This document shows positions 20,886 through 32,682 of a DNA stretch of 64,000 nucleotides, piece after piece. Source of the DNA: Mucor racemosus (taxonomy: Eukaryota; Mucoromycota; Mucoromycetes; Mucorales; Mucoraceae); NCBI GenBank assembly GCA_027405735.1, contig JAPEHQ010000007.1:620001-684000 (forward strand). The letters are read 5' to 3'. Position 1 is the stretch's first letter. Each line of letters begins with the position of its first letter. Made by a program: the position numbers and the translations under genes. Below the pieces are notes generated by a model that was given only the letters and a program-made list of their open reading frames with translations, made no database searches and was not told where the DNA came from.

Positions 20886-22830
20886 TCACCGAACGGTTTT
20901 TTTTCTGTCGAGTGTACAAAATTTTTTCTCTACGGCGCAGGAAATTTTTTCCAAAAATGTATGTCTAAATTCAAATTGGAATTTGTCCGAAAAAAAAGAG
21001 AAGATCCGAAAACCAAGTATAAATACTATATTGTTGGTCGTACCTAAAACAATCTCAGTTGCCTCCACTTCAGCTTCCAATGTGGTAAAGTTTTCCGCTG
21101 AAAAAATTGAATATGTAATCTGGGAACCCAAGGAAGTCTTAGTTGTTGGTTTATAATAAAATTTTTGAAATGTCTGAGTATTACGGCTCCAATTTGCATG
21201 TTCTTCCACTTCTTCAATTATATGACCACTTTCAATTACTTTTGTGCTTGAGGCAGACCTTATAGAATGTGGGCCATATTTCTTGGTATCCATATCAGCG
21301 TTATTCATTAATTTGTTTACGCAGTTTGCAACTGTAGTGCTTCTTGCCGAGCAGACCTTGTTTTCATCTTCAATCTATCCCAAAAACAGTTTGTAATTCA
21401 TAGGTAATATCTTACGAAATTCAAGAGTTCGTTGTATGAATATGTTGAGTGTTCTGATGGGACAAGCAGTTTCGTTCTTTGCAATGCCCATTGTGCATGG
21501 CTTCAATTGTTTTTTTTTAGGTTGCCTAAAGTGGATTATTGCACTAGAAATTATTTCTTGACTCTCACAATGTATAATGACATCTCGATATTGAATGTTT
21601 TCCACGTCTGATCTTGGTCTCGCCATAGTTGCTGCTACAAAAAATAGTAATTAAACAAAAAAAGCGTTGCGAATACAATTATAACTCTTTGATATTTATT
21701 TCAGATATAAAGTAAAAGCCCGGGTTTATGGATTACCATAGCCTTTGTGATATATATACTATTTTCTAATTCTATTAATAATACAGTAATAAGATCTTGA
21801 AGCAAGATCTTCATGGTTTAGTTCCTAGTTTGGAAGTACCAGTGGTACAATTTGACATTTTAAAGTTTTGTGTGATTTAAAGTTATTAGATCTTAGATGT
21901 TGACTAAGATCAATTTGATTACTAAACAAACTTGGTATATGTAGTTTACTACAGTTGCTATACAAATTAAGGCGATTGTATTTTATTGAAGATCGTTTAA
22001 TAAAATTGTTTCATTGTTTGGATAAAGATTTTGTAAATGCTGAACTACTACATCAATATCCCATGTTTTTAATTGGTGTTCTTCTGGTACTTTCACTGGT
22101 TGGTTTCTTTTTGAACTGAAAAAAAGAGGTTGTTGTAAAGCTATAGGTTCTTCCTGTGCATGAATATATTTAAAGACGGATGCAATTGCTGACCGGATAG
22201 TATTTAAATATTGATGACTAAAGTGTTGGTGGTCAATTAGAAATGTCAAAATGTGCTGTATATTGTATTCTTCAAAATCAATTCCATGTTGTTTACACCA
22301 GTTTACCCAAACATTCCACCCATCATCATACGTTTTGTTTGTTCCTGATCTATGTGCTCCATTCAGAAATTCCATTGTGTCTTGTGATAATCCCTTTTGT
22401 TGGTGTATTCGCCTGATAATAGCCATGTGACTAATGTTGTCTTTTGGTTTGTCCAATTTCTTCATTCCCAACAGCATTGGAAACCTGTATTGTGTTGGCC
22501 ACCAGGGTGTCACCAGAAATATTTTTCGGATCTTTTTTCTCTTTATCTGTTGTAGTACTGGTGGAATCAGTTTCCACGGTGTATAAACAACCAAGCATAC
22601 AGGCCCGTCTTCGGCCAATGTTGTGAAAAGGCGTCGGTTACTGCTGATTGCGGGCCTGGTCTCAAACTCGAATGTGTATGAAGTTGTGTATTTTGTCGCG
22701 ATGCAAACATGTTGATCTTCAATGGGCCCCATTTTTATTGAATTTTTTGGAAGGATTTTCTTGGAATCGTACTCTCGTACAATGGTTTCTTCGTTCTCAA
22801 CAGTTGGTCCGCCGTAATATTGTTTATGCC
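20886..22830 (-). pseudogene. DIRS-type retroelement remnant (RNase H end and tyrosine recombinase)
   Basis: Read on the minus strand, fragments line up as in DIRS/Ngaro elements. The end of an RNase H region (22830-22400: KWGP, PPVLQQIKRKK, VTPWWPTQYRFPML) leads into a tyrosine-recombinase N-terminal domain (THR-like GAHRSGTNKTYDDGW). The catalytic part follows at 21626-21375 (ARPRSDVENIQYRD) and 21340-21155 (GPHSIRSAS, EEHANWS, FYYKP with the candidate tyrosine). It is broken by stops near 21375 and 22732 and by ~350 bp of unrelated sequence at 21627-21982. No reverse transcriptase remains. The far end abuts a hAT-1 MITE. Confidence 0.72.
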
Positions 22831-22833
22831 TGG

Positions 22834-23327
22834 TAGCGATCGAAATCGAGCAGTGCGAGTATAAGCAGGCGAACGAGCCCTATACTTGGGCTCTCTTGAA
22901 TTACGCTTTTTCAGAGTATTACTTGCTTGGTTAATTATTTTTTAGGAACTTCCTGCTTGGCGCTCGATAAAAACATTGAAAGCTTGCTTGTATGCTTGCT
23001 CAAAATGCTTCAAATTGAAATAGGCTTGCTTGCCAACTTTCAAATCAAGTAAGCAAGCATGTGGTGGCGCAGGGAAAATTTATTCAGTTTACGTAATTTT
23101 AGCTTTAAAAATGACAAAACGCATCACATCTTGAACCAATATCAGGCTAAAAATATATAGTACAATGCTTGCTTGCCTTCAAAACTGAAAATGCTCAATA
23201 TAAAACTGCTCGACGAAGCGTTGCTTAGGCTCTGGCTTGCTTGAATAATTTTCAGATATTTTAGACTCAGCAAATGCTTGCTGAAACTGCTTGCGCTCGC
23301 TTGGGCTCGGTCATTTTGCGAACGCTA
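22834..23327 (+). mobile_element. hAT-1 MITE (494 bp)
   Basis: Starts TAGCGATCGAAATCGAGC and ends TTTGCGAACGCTA, like the autonomous element 136 bp downstream and in the same orientation. No coding capacity. The flanks ATGCCTGG and ATTGAAGA are not a duplication. It may have truncated both the DIRS remnant on its left and the solo LTR on its right. Confidence 0.75.
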
Positions 23328-24084
23328 ATTGAAGAACTGTATAATAAAAACAAGATATTGTTTATTTAGATATAAAAGTATGTTCTTTTATATTGATTTG
23401 ACATTGAGGTTCTGAGATGTAATTTAAGGCACTATTGAACCATTAGATCTGTTTGATAGTAATAGTGATCGCAATCGAGCAGTGCGAGCATAAGCGAGCG
23501 AGCGAGCCCTATGCTTGGGCTCGCTTGAATTATAATTTTTTCAGGAAATTACTTGCTTGGGCTCGCTTGATTAACTTTTTTTAAAACATTTCTGCTTGGT
23601 GCTCGGTAAAAACATAGGAAGCTCGCTTGCATACCTGCTCGATATGCTCTAATTCAATGCAGGCTCGCTTACCTAAAAACTTGACTCACTCGCTTGCTTG
23701 ATTAAAAAGTTAATTCAAGCATGTTACACAAGTAAATACAGTTTATTCCAGCTATTTATAGTAATATTTATAATTTCAAATCTGTTGACATATTTTATTA
23801 TGATGTATAGATAAAATTTATTGTCATTGAGGAGTGAAACATGATATAACATGTTGGTATTAAAAATAAGAGGAAATTGAGCTATATATAAATTAGAATA
23901 AAAAAATAAGAATGAATGGTTTCAAACCACCAAAAGTATTAATGATAGCAAAGTAAAAATATTCGAATATGCATTCAATAAAAGTACAAAAAGGTTGAAA
24001 GAGTAAAAAATATAAAGTAAGAGTGATGCATATTTGTAAAATATTATGCACAAACAAAGAAAAAAGTAAATCGCACATCAAAGT

Positions 24085-24530
24085 ATATCCAGAAAAGTAC
24101 CAAACAAAGAAACAATAAGACTACATGAAACCAGAAAATATCAAGCAAAGAAACAATAAGGCGACATGAATCTAGAAAAGTATCCAGCAAAGAAAAGACA
24201 AGGCGACATGAATCTAGAAAAACACCAAGCAAAGAAAAAACAAGGCGACATGAATCTAGAAAAGCACCAAGCAAAGAAACAATAAAACAACATGAATCCA
24301 GAAAAGTTTCAAGCAAAGAAACAATAAGGCTATATGAATCTAGAAAAGTGTCCAGCAAAAAAAACAAGGCGACATGAAACCAGAAAAGTATCCAGCAAAG
24401 AAAAGACAAGGCGACATGAATCTAGAAAAACGCCAAGCAAAGAAAAAACAAAGCGACATAAATCTAGAAAAGCACCAAGCAAAGAAACAGTAAAATAGCA
24501 TGAATCCAGAAAAGTACCAAGCAAAGAAAT
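24085..24530. repeat. ~42-bp minisatellite in hAT-1
   Basis: About ten units containing GACATGAATCTAGAAAAG and CAGCAAAGAAA. It lies downstream of the transposase stop. Leu/Phe-rich ORFs crossing it on the minus strand are repeat artefacts. Confidence 0.85.
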
Positions 24531-24573
24531 ACCAAGATATTTGGGGAAGCAGGATAGAAAGGGAGAGAAAGAT

Positions 24574-24576
<3 letters not shown>

Positions 24577-24656
<80 letters not shown>

Positions 24657-24657
24657 A
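24577..24657. repeat. (GA)n microsatellite
   Basis: About 80 bp of GA with one or two AAA interruptions, 3' of the hAT-1 transposase. It yields artificial Leu-Ser ORFs. Confidence 0.95.
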
Positions 24658-24766
24658 AAGACACCAATAGAAGAAACAACCAATATACAAAAGTGAGATT
24701 ACCAGAGAAAGAAAAAATAATACAATGATTAAGAAAGAGAAATATATACACCAAAAAACGACACAA

Positions 24767-27700
24767 TTAAATTGACTCGAGGTTGTCAATCTCATCAACC
24801 CAGTAGGACAAAAGCATCATGTTTTTTATATTTTCACTTGTCAAGCGATTCCTCTCATTGGTTATAAATCTTTTCGATCTGCTGAATACTCTTTCACAAC
24901 TTGTTGAGGACGCTACTACACTCAAATAATCTGATGCCATATTTGCAAGATTGGAAGATCCAGAAACGCTTGCAGTTTTCCAGAACATCAACTCCCTTGA
25001 AATTGGATTAAGTCCATGCGACTCTTCCAGGCCCTTTTCCCACCAAAGGATGTCATCCTCAGAAGCTTGTTCTACTGATTGCGATTGCTGAAATACCTGA
25101 TGTTGTTGCAGTTGAAGTGGTGCTGCTTTGATATACATATCTAGCTGATCCACAAAATTTTCAGTGTAATTCTGAGATTGTTCATGTACTATCTTTCGTC
25201 TTACATAGCGCACTTGCTGTTCGTAATCAAATTCTTCTTCGCTATCATCCTGCTCATCAAATTCATCAGGAACTGAAATATTGTACTGATTAGATGCTTC
25301 ATTGGCGGCATTTGGATTGTACTTTTTCCAAGCATTTTTCACTGCTTCTTCCGCCTGTGTTTCGTAAGGTTCACCCCAATTTTCGGACTTCCAATAACTG
25401 AACCTGTATGATGGGTCCAGTGCTGTAGCAACTGGATAAATGTCACTTGTGCCTGTTTTTGAGTAGTAGCTTGTCAATTTCAAGTACGCAAAAAAGCATC
25501 CTTTCACCATGTTGTCATGAATACTTGTGGTGTTCATTCTTTTGATAGATTCTCCATACATTGATTTGAACTCATCAAAACTGATTTGCATTAAATCTTG
25601 AGCACCACTACGAGTACGACCAGAAGCAGAAGGTACACGACATGGATCGATGCCAGGAGTGGGGTTGAGAGAACAATGTTTAAATGACTTCCTTATCTTG
25701 CGCTCTAGCAATGTAAATAGTATGTTATATTTAAAAATAACCTCGTTGATTGTGGGATATCTAACATAAAAATTGTAAAGTCAATGTCTATTCACTTAAC
25801 TAATTCAAAATATAAAAAAAAAACTTACTTTTGGCCAGACATCCAACGTGATACAATTTCAAATGGTTCTAAAACTTTCACAATTTCCTTCAAGTATGCT
25901 ACATCTTGATCGTCTAAATAATATTTCCCAAGTTTTTCAGTAAAGCTACGGTGCATACATGTAGCATTAAATGCTTCGACTTGTTGAAGGCCCCTTTTGA
26001 TCATGTAAAAGCTAGAGTTCCAACGTGTTTTATTATCGAGTATCATTCGCAACGCAGGGATGTCGACATATTTACATTCTAAAATGTATTGGCGAGTGAT
26101 TGTTGATGAGGCCCTAAAAGGTTTGTATTTAATTTCAATATTCAAAGCACAAAATACATGTAAATATTACCTGATTCTAACAATTCCTGCTCTTAATCTG
26201 TTTAATGGATTACTATCTCTAGTTACATGACCAATGGCAGATTCAACATCTTCGTTATCTTCATGGTCTTCACGAGCTCTGAGTAAATATACAGACTCTT
26301 CATTGGTCGGTGCTTGATTAGTAAAACCGGCATTTAACATTGCTGTAACTGCTAGATTCAAGGTGTGTGCAAAGCACCTTATCCAATGCTGATTAGGATC
26401 AAAACTTGGTATCAGAAGAGCCAGTTCTTCTACCATTGCCTTCATATTTGATGCGGAATCCGAAGTGATTGTGAATAATTTTGATTGTATTTCATAATCA
26501 ATAAGTAATTTATGCACAACTTCAGCAATGTTTTTACCTTTATTGTTAATATGGTAAAGAAAAAAAAATTGTATCAGTTAATCACAATCTATCAAGATTT
26601 AAAATGACAACTTACCAGTATGTGTATTCATTAATACCTCAAACCCCAAAAGAACTTGCTTTGATCTAAAATCTTTATCAATGAAGTGACAAACAACCCC
26701 CAAATAATCAGATGAGCCATTTGTTCCAGATGAGCTTGTCCAGACATCCATAGTTAAATTTACTTTTGTTTGTCTTTTCAAAACAGAAATGATCCTTGTT
26801 TTGTAATCAATGGCTTTTGATCGGATTTTAGAGGCAAGGGTATTAGCCGAGTAAACTTGTACAATGTTTGGTGATGCAGCTCTTCTAACTAAGTTTAATA
26901 AATGACGAAATTCATAGTTATTGACAAATGTATGGGGAAGAGAATTCTTCAAGATTAATTTTATCAGAGCATCATTGAACATTTCTTTTGTTACAGAATA
27001 AGATTCAGGTGTTGTATTATCTGATGATCCAACAACCAAATGACGATCAAGAGAGCCTACAGCTGCTGCTCTCGGTTTTCCATTTTGTTCCCAAAGATTA
27101 AGAGCTATGGATAGATATAAAGGTATATATTAGCCTTAGTAAATTACAAAACATCAAATATTAACAACTAACCTATTGAGCCATCCATATTATGCTTTCT
27201 TTTTGCATGTCGAAGAATTGACGTAGTAGCAGATCTTGAATATGATTCCTTACAGTTAACTCTATCCACGTTACAATGATATAAGTCACCAATCACTTTG
27301 GCATAGCCATACCTAAGGATCCAAGAAATTGATTGACCTCTACGAGAATTACCACCACCAAAAAAGGTATTATCAAGATATTCTCCTGGGATTGGGAAAC
27401 TTACTTCACCACCTTGTTGATTTGATAAAGAAGCTTGAGATTGATTCAATAATGAGGCTGCAACATTTACTTGATTAGATGAGGAAGCTACAGCAAATGA
27501 ATGGGATTGATCTGATGATGAAGGAAGAAGAGGATCAAGAGGTGGTGGTACTAAAGTACCAGCATTACCAATTGAAAAATCAACATTCTCAGTAAAGGTG
27601 GATTCTCCTGCAAAATCAAAAGGATTATGGTTGGACTGGCCAGGAGCATAGAGTATATCATCTAATACTGATGTTGCTTGGAAGGATTGATCATCAGAAG

Positions 27701-27782
27701 AGAATTGGAGACCAGACATCATGGTTCGAAAGCTTTGGTTTTGATCTTGGGATTCTTGATTTTGGGAGTTTTCATAGTTCAT
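24767..27782 (-). CDS. hAT-1 transposase, apparently intact (914 aa)
   Basis: Five-exon model on the minus strand: 27782-27173, 27104-26616, 26537-26171, 26113-25829, 25760-24767. All introns are GT-AG, 68-80 nt or slightly shorter, and phases agree through 915 codons. N-terminus is Ser/Gln-rich, then a BED-type zinc finger (YHCNVDRVNC ... LRHAKRKH, ~170-200). Catalytic core blocks include MDVWTSSSGTNGSSDYLGVVCHFID-type sequence (first Asp), TSDSASNM (second Asp), CFAHTLNL and TRWNSSFYM. C-terminal hAT dimerisation block: SSTSCERVFSRSKRF. The splice at 25829/25760 restores the family motif SGQKYPTINE. No stop or frameshift was seen. The start is the first ATG before the Ser/Gln-rich region. 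Confidence 0.9.
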
Positions 27783-29740
27783 TTTCAGTAATATTAATAA
27801 TATGGTTGAAAAATATAATAATGTGGAGATAATTAAGGCCTTTTTGACGCTGGGTATTTATATCAATTTACATATTTTAAAATGTAGTTGATGTTGATCT
27901 AACAAGGCTTGATGTTAATGCTATTTTTTGGCCTACCTATAAATGAAGTAGCTTGTCCACTTACTATATACGGTCAAGCTTGGAATTCATTCAAGCTACA
28001 TGATTTTGCACAATACATTACATAATAAATAACGTTTTTTTGTTGGCATATACCAAATAAAAAAAATGGGTGTACACACTATTGAGTTTTCTACATCGTG
28101 TAGTATTTTTTTCTATATCGCATCCAAACGTTGCTCTATAAAAAAAATAATGATTTAGTGTGACCCACTAGTTGTTTGAGGAACTTCAATGTTATAATTT
28201 ACATCAATTGAACAATTACTTACTAAAGTTTTTAGTAAATGGGTATTTAAATAAAAAGGCTCTCTTTTTCTTCTTCTTCGTCTTCTGGTGAACAGACTAT
28301 AAAAGGATCATTGACCTCATTTCATATTTTAGCAAAGCATGATGATATCTAGCGTTTGATATAGCACACAAATTAGTGCCAAATTACGTGAGAAATTCAA
28401 AATCCGTTCAAAATGCTGTACTAATTCCAAATGTAATTGTATGAAATATTGCAATTAAATGCTCATTGCGAAGTATTTTCTATAATTTATATTAGCAAGG
28501 TGTTTGTGTAGTGCCCTACAAGCATTTCTAATTACCTTTATTACAGTGGTATGATACCTCATTTTACAAAGAGAAAGCTAGTGTTAATAAGCGGGATTTG
28601 AATCTAAAAGACTATAGGTTGTCAAATGTGTTAATTTAGATCATTTCTTTACCTTTCAGCCTTGAGTAGTGTTCTTCAAGAATACGAATTACCTTATTAT
28701 TAAAGTAGTTGCATTTCTCTTGAGCTATTTTAAAGCATATTGAAAATAGTGGTCTGGTTTGCTGAAACATTTTGAGTTGCAATATTTTTCAAAAATAACG
28801 AGGAGGCAGGTCGCTCATAATATAATCCTTGATTACAATGAAGATAATGATGGCTATAATGAGAAAGATATTAACAATCGATTGTATGGTATAATAATGT
28901 AAGCAATCTTTGTGAGGGCATTACTTCAAGAGTTACCTACTTGTGATGTTGCAATAAAAGGCTTGAACTACTTTAACATAACTTTATAGTGATATTTTAA
29001 CCTTTCTTATACAGTATATACATTGCATTGTATAATATAATATATCCGTCTATTCTTAAAGTATTAATTACATCTGGTTTTTTATGCAATGAGTCTCTAA
29101 TTACTTTATGTCTGATATTCTTCCCAATGGGTAATTTGTTGAATTGTAATAAACCAGGTATTTACACTGAAACTGTAATATTTGATTGAGGTATACTAGC
29201 ATATTTGAATTGTTGTAATAAAACTTTGCTTGAGGTGAATTAAAATTCTTTATCAGTATATGAAAGGAAACTTTAGATGTTGCCTTTCTTGAAATGTATG
29301 ATTTTTTTTAATATTGGAAATGTTATGATAGTGTGAACGTGTCTCGCTATTATTTAAATATTCAAATCAGTTGCTAAAAGTCTATAGACCTATTGGCTGT
29401 TGCTGATTTCTAGGCTTTATTACATAGTAATTTTAACTCCAAATGGGAAACAATGTGTTGTCAATAACAACCTAAAATAAATCCAATGCTTCAATTGACG
29501 TAAATGAAATCAATTAATTCGAGCAATGATCATTTGATGCTGCTGCTTATATTGAATGTTTAATCGTTGCTGTTACTATTTCTGTAGGTTTTGTTTTGTC
29601 GAAAGCTTTGATAAAATATTTTAGAATAATACGAATACGGTTAAAACATGTTTAGTATCAGAAAATTGTATAGTGGTGTTATAGCTTGTGTTCATATACA
29701 TATGGGGGGGTTTTTTTTTTGAAAATTTGTTAATTTTCAA
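27783..29740. other. Non-coding interior of hAT-1 upstream of the transposase
   Basis: About 2 kb of AT-rich DNA between the transposase start and the right terminal repeat-rich end. No supportable second gene. It would contain the transposase promoter. Confidence 0.6.
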
Positions 29741-30486
29741 AGTTTATCTTTTATTTATATACAAAACGGAATTGAAAATATAATGCAATGCTTGAGCTCT
29801 GCTTGGACTTGCTTGGTTACTCATATGCTCGTGCTCGACTTGCTTGACTTTTTGCAAAATTGGACAATGCTTGACTTGTGCTTGGTTGCTTGGTTTCAAA
29901 ATTGAAAATGCTCGATATGCATCTGCTCGATGAGCCATTGCTTGGGCTCGGGCTTGCTTGAGTAACTTTCAAATATTTTAAACTCGGCAAATGCTTGATG
30001 AAACTGCTTGCGCTCGCTTGGGCTCGGCCATTTTGCGAACGCTAGATAGTAATCTGTGGATTAAAATGGATCAATCATAGCTTAACTGTTCTTGCAGAGC
30101 TTATGATTTGTCTTGTTTCAATGCTGCGCTAAATATGCTTGAATGTTGATTTGATAGCTACTTGATTGGTTAACCTCTGGGATGAAATAATATGGTGTCA
30201 TAATTGAGGTCCAAGCGTTCTTGGTAATTACTGGATTAAACTTGGTACGCTTGGAGTTTCTTATACCCGATATCAAGACTTTCACTTCAATATATGTCGT
30301 CAGTCAATAGATTGTAAGATGTATTGATACTGTAGAAGGTGATAACGTATGATGCTAGGTGGCATACAACAATAAAATATATCCATAGCAAAAATATATA
30401 AATAGGAACATACCTGTCAAAGTAGAGTTCTTTAGTTTTATACACTTTGGTTAACTTGATATATAATAAAAACGTATATTTATCTA

Positions 30487-30980
30487 CAGTCGTGATTCGA
30501 TTTAGTGGACTCATAAATAACGGATTTTCGATTTAATTGACAGTTTAAAATCTCCCGTTTTTTTTTAATAATTTTACTGCCTAAATCCACTGAATCGATT
30601 CAGCGGATAGTGGACAATTTTGTTTCTACCAGTCCACTATATTAGTGAAATATAAATACTATTGGATAAAACTGTATTTAGCCGGCAATAGCTTGATCTG
30701 GTAGCCATGAAATTAGAAGAAATATGGAGAGTAACTAAATCACGTGCCTAATTTACCTCAGTCTTTTATTAAATTTCTTGTTATCCACTGTTCAATTCAG
30801 TTGCTCGAATATGAAAAGTTTTTATTAAAAATATTATTTAATACTATAAACTAGTAACGCCTTTTTATTCTCATTTTTTGATCCAATATTACGGAAAATG
30901 ATTTATTCGATTAGTGGAAAATTCGATTTAGTAGACACTTTTCTCCCTCCCAACGATTCCACTAAATCGAATCACGACTG
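30487..30980. mobile_element. Tc1/mariner-type MITE (494 bp)
   Basis: A perfect ~23-bp terminal inverted repeat starting CAGTCGTGATTCGATTTAGT is flanked by TA on both sides (30485-30486 and 30981-30982). The interior has further TCGATTTA and CCACT motifs, including GAATCGATTC, and no transposase. Its termini are unlike those of the palindromic element at 36514, so it belongs to another family. Confidence 0.88.
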
Positions 30981-30982
30981 TA

Positions 30983-32682
30983 GTTGACTTTTACTACTGT
31001 TTTTATATTTTTTCCGTAAGTATCCTAATATACAGTATTCCACAGTTTCAACAAAAAATATTGGTTTTTCATTGATACAATCAAAATAATAGTCCGTATT
31101 ACAGCTTAAACCTATAATATCTGAGTTACAAAATCGATCTCCCAAATTGTTTTAGAAAATGATCAAAAAAACGAAATGATTTAATAGCTCAAGAACTGCA
31201 AAGTAGATCTAGCGTTTTAAATGGTCTTTATACAGGTCAGAATCCTGCATCCATCTAAACAGAATTTAGACATATGTTTCACATTAAATTTTGTGTAAAT
31301 TGTGGTTTAAATATTGGAAATCCTTCGAAGATACACATCACTTTTTTATTAGTAGGTTTCAAATGTAATTAATTGAAATGATGGGAGTAAAATTATCTAT
31401 CGATCTAGCCAGTAATACATCTTCTAGCTACAATTTTCGTAGAGAAAACAAGGCTCTTGTTGGAATTTGTTTCAAATTCGGAATTTGGGATGGGGGTATA
31501 CAGGAGAAAATTAAATCTACAAACGAGAATATCTCTTTGTACACATTTTTAAGGATATCTTCACGAAAAATCAATACTTTAAAAAAAAAACTAAATTAGA
31601 TCCGAGAGAGCTCAATGAGGTCAATGACATGAATATAAAAAAGCTGCTCGATTTAACGAATATTTTGAAATCTACTAAAAAATGTCAAAAAATGAAAAAA
31701 AAATAAAAGTGCTCATAATTTTTTTGGACTGAAATATGTTATAGAACACGTCAAAACAAGTAGGTTTTATTATTAGAAGCTGTTAGTATTAGGGATGTTG
31801 TCGAGCCGAGCTTGTACTAGTAAATTTTGCTGGCAAAACCCGGCTCGACACCAATACTAGTTAGTATAGCTTAATTTTCCGTAGTGATATAAAGCCTCAA
31901 AGTTTTTAATTTTTAGCAGTGAAATACCTGTAAAAATCCGAAACACTAACACTGAAAAATGTATACCAACTGCAAAAGATGGGGGTATTTACGGAAACGC
32001 GTTTTTGAATTAAAGGTGAACATCTCAGGTACATTTGCATATAATTTTCTCTTAGTATTATATGGTTAAAAAAAAAAATAAGCGATGAAAAGTGGGACAT
32101 AGTTTTTAGGAAAAACGTAGTGAAAAAGACATGTTTTTGAAACTTTCGTGAAATATAAAACAAATATAGGAATACATAGCATAATGTAACTAGTCCATAT
32201 ATACTTTTCAGTATCTAGAGTATATCCTAAAAATTGTTGGGTATGGGTTTAGCTGCTATAGAAGAAGAGGCACTCCCCGATTTGCAGACTACCAGAACTT
32301 CTAAAATCCAGCCTTTATCAAGTTGCTGCAAATACAGAGCGAATAATTAAAAAGCATTTGGAAGAGCTTTACTTATAATATATCCGTACTTAAAACAATA
32401 ATATAAAAGTTAAAAAATTTAAACATATAGGCTTTGCCTTGCAACGAGTGTTTTGCTTTTATACCATCTTGGAAAAAGTGAATTTTGACTATAATTAAAA
32501 TTAATTCAACAGATTTCTAAGCATCAATGCTGCATCTTCTATGCATGTGGTTAGCGTACGAATATTAATCCGAAAAGCTCTTCTACTCTAACCTTCCACA
32601 TAATATGATTATGATATGAATCTGGTACAAGGAACAGTACTTTTTATTGAATATAGCTTTATCAAAAATTATTATACACATT
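30983..32682. other. Intergenic, no gene seen
   Basis: AT-rich. A 73-codon plus-strand ORF (31378-31599) has no recognisable feature. The only clear structure is the foldback repeat at 31784-31859. Confidence 0.5.
31784..31859. repeat. 76-bp foldback repeat with a TGTCGAGCCGG core
   Basis: Arms TAGTATT...TGTCGAGCCG and CGGCTCGACA..AATACTA pair imperfectly. The right half, with GCTGGCAAAACCCGG, recurs at 59492-59536. A miniature foldback element is the simplest reading. Confidence 0.6.

Larger units (their letters stand above)
23463..30044 (+). mobile_element. hAT-1 autonomous DNA transposon (6582 bp)
   Basis: Perfect 8-bp duplication GATAGTAA (23455-23462 and 30045-30052). Ends are TAGTGATCGCAATCG and TTTTGCGAACGCTA, giving an imperfect inverted repeat TAG(T/C)G(A/T)TCGCAA. 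The terminal few hundred bases contain many copies of GCTCGCTTG/AAGCAAGC, shared with the three non-autonomous copies in the window. Its transposase gene (minus strand) looks intact, so it is a candidate master copy for those derivatives. Confidence 0.92.
23328..30371. mobile_element. Truncated solo LTR split by hAT-1
   Basis: 23328-23462 and 30053-30371 together match most of the 529-bp solo LTR family (833-1361 and 59720-60249), ending GGTGGCATACAACA. About 60 bp of one end is missing at the junction with the MITE at 22834-23327. The interruption is the complete hAT-1 element, with GATAGTAA duplicated at both sides. Confidence 0.75.

Noticed and set aside
22826..23335. Target duplication around the 494-bp hAT-1 MITE
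   Set aside because: Flanking octamers ATGCCTGG and ATTGAAGA do not match; an intact insertion could not be shown.
24330..24798. Leu/Ser-rich minus-strand ORFs
   Set aside because: They are translations of the GA microsatellite and the 42-bp minisatellite in all frames.
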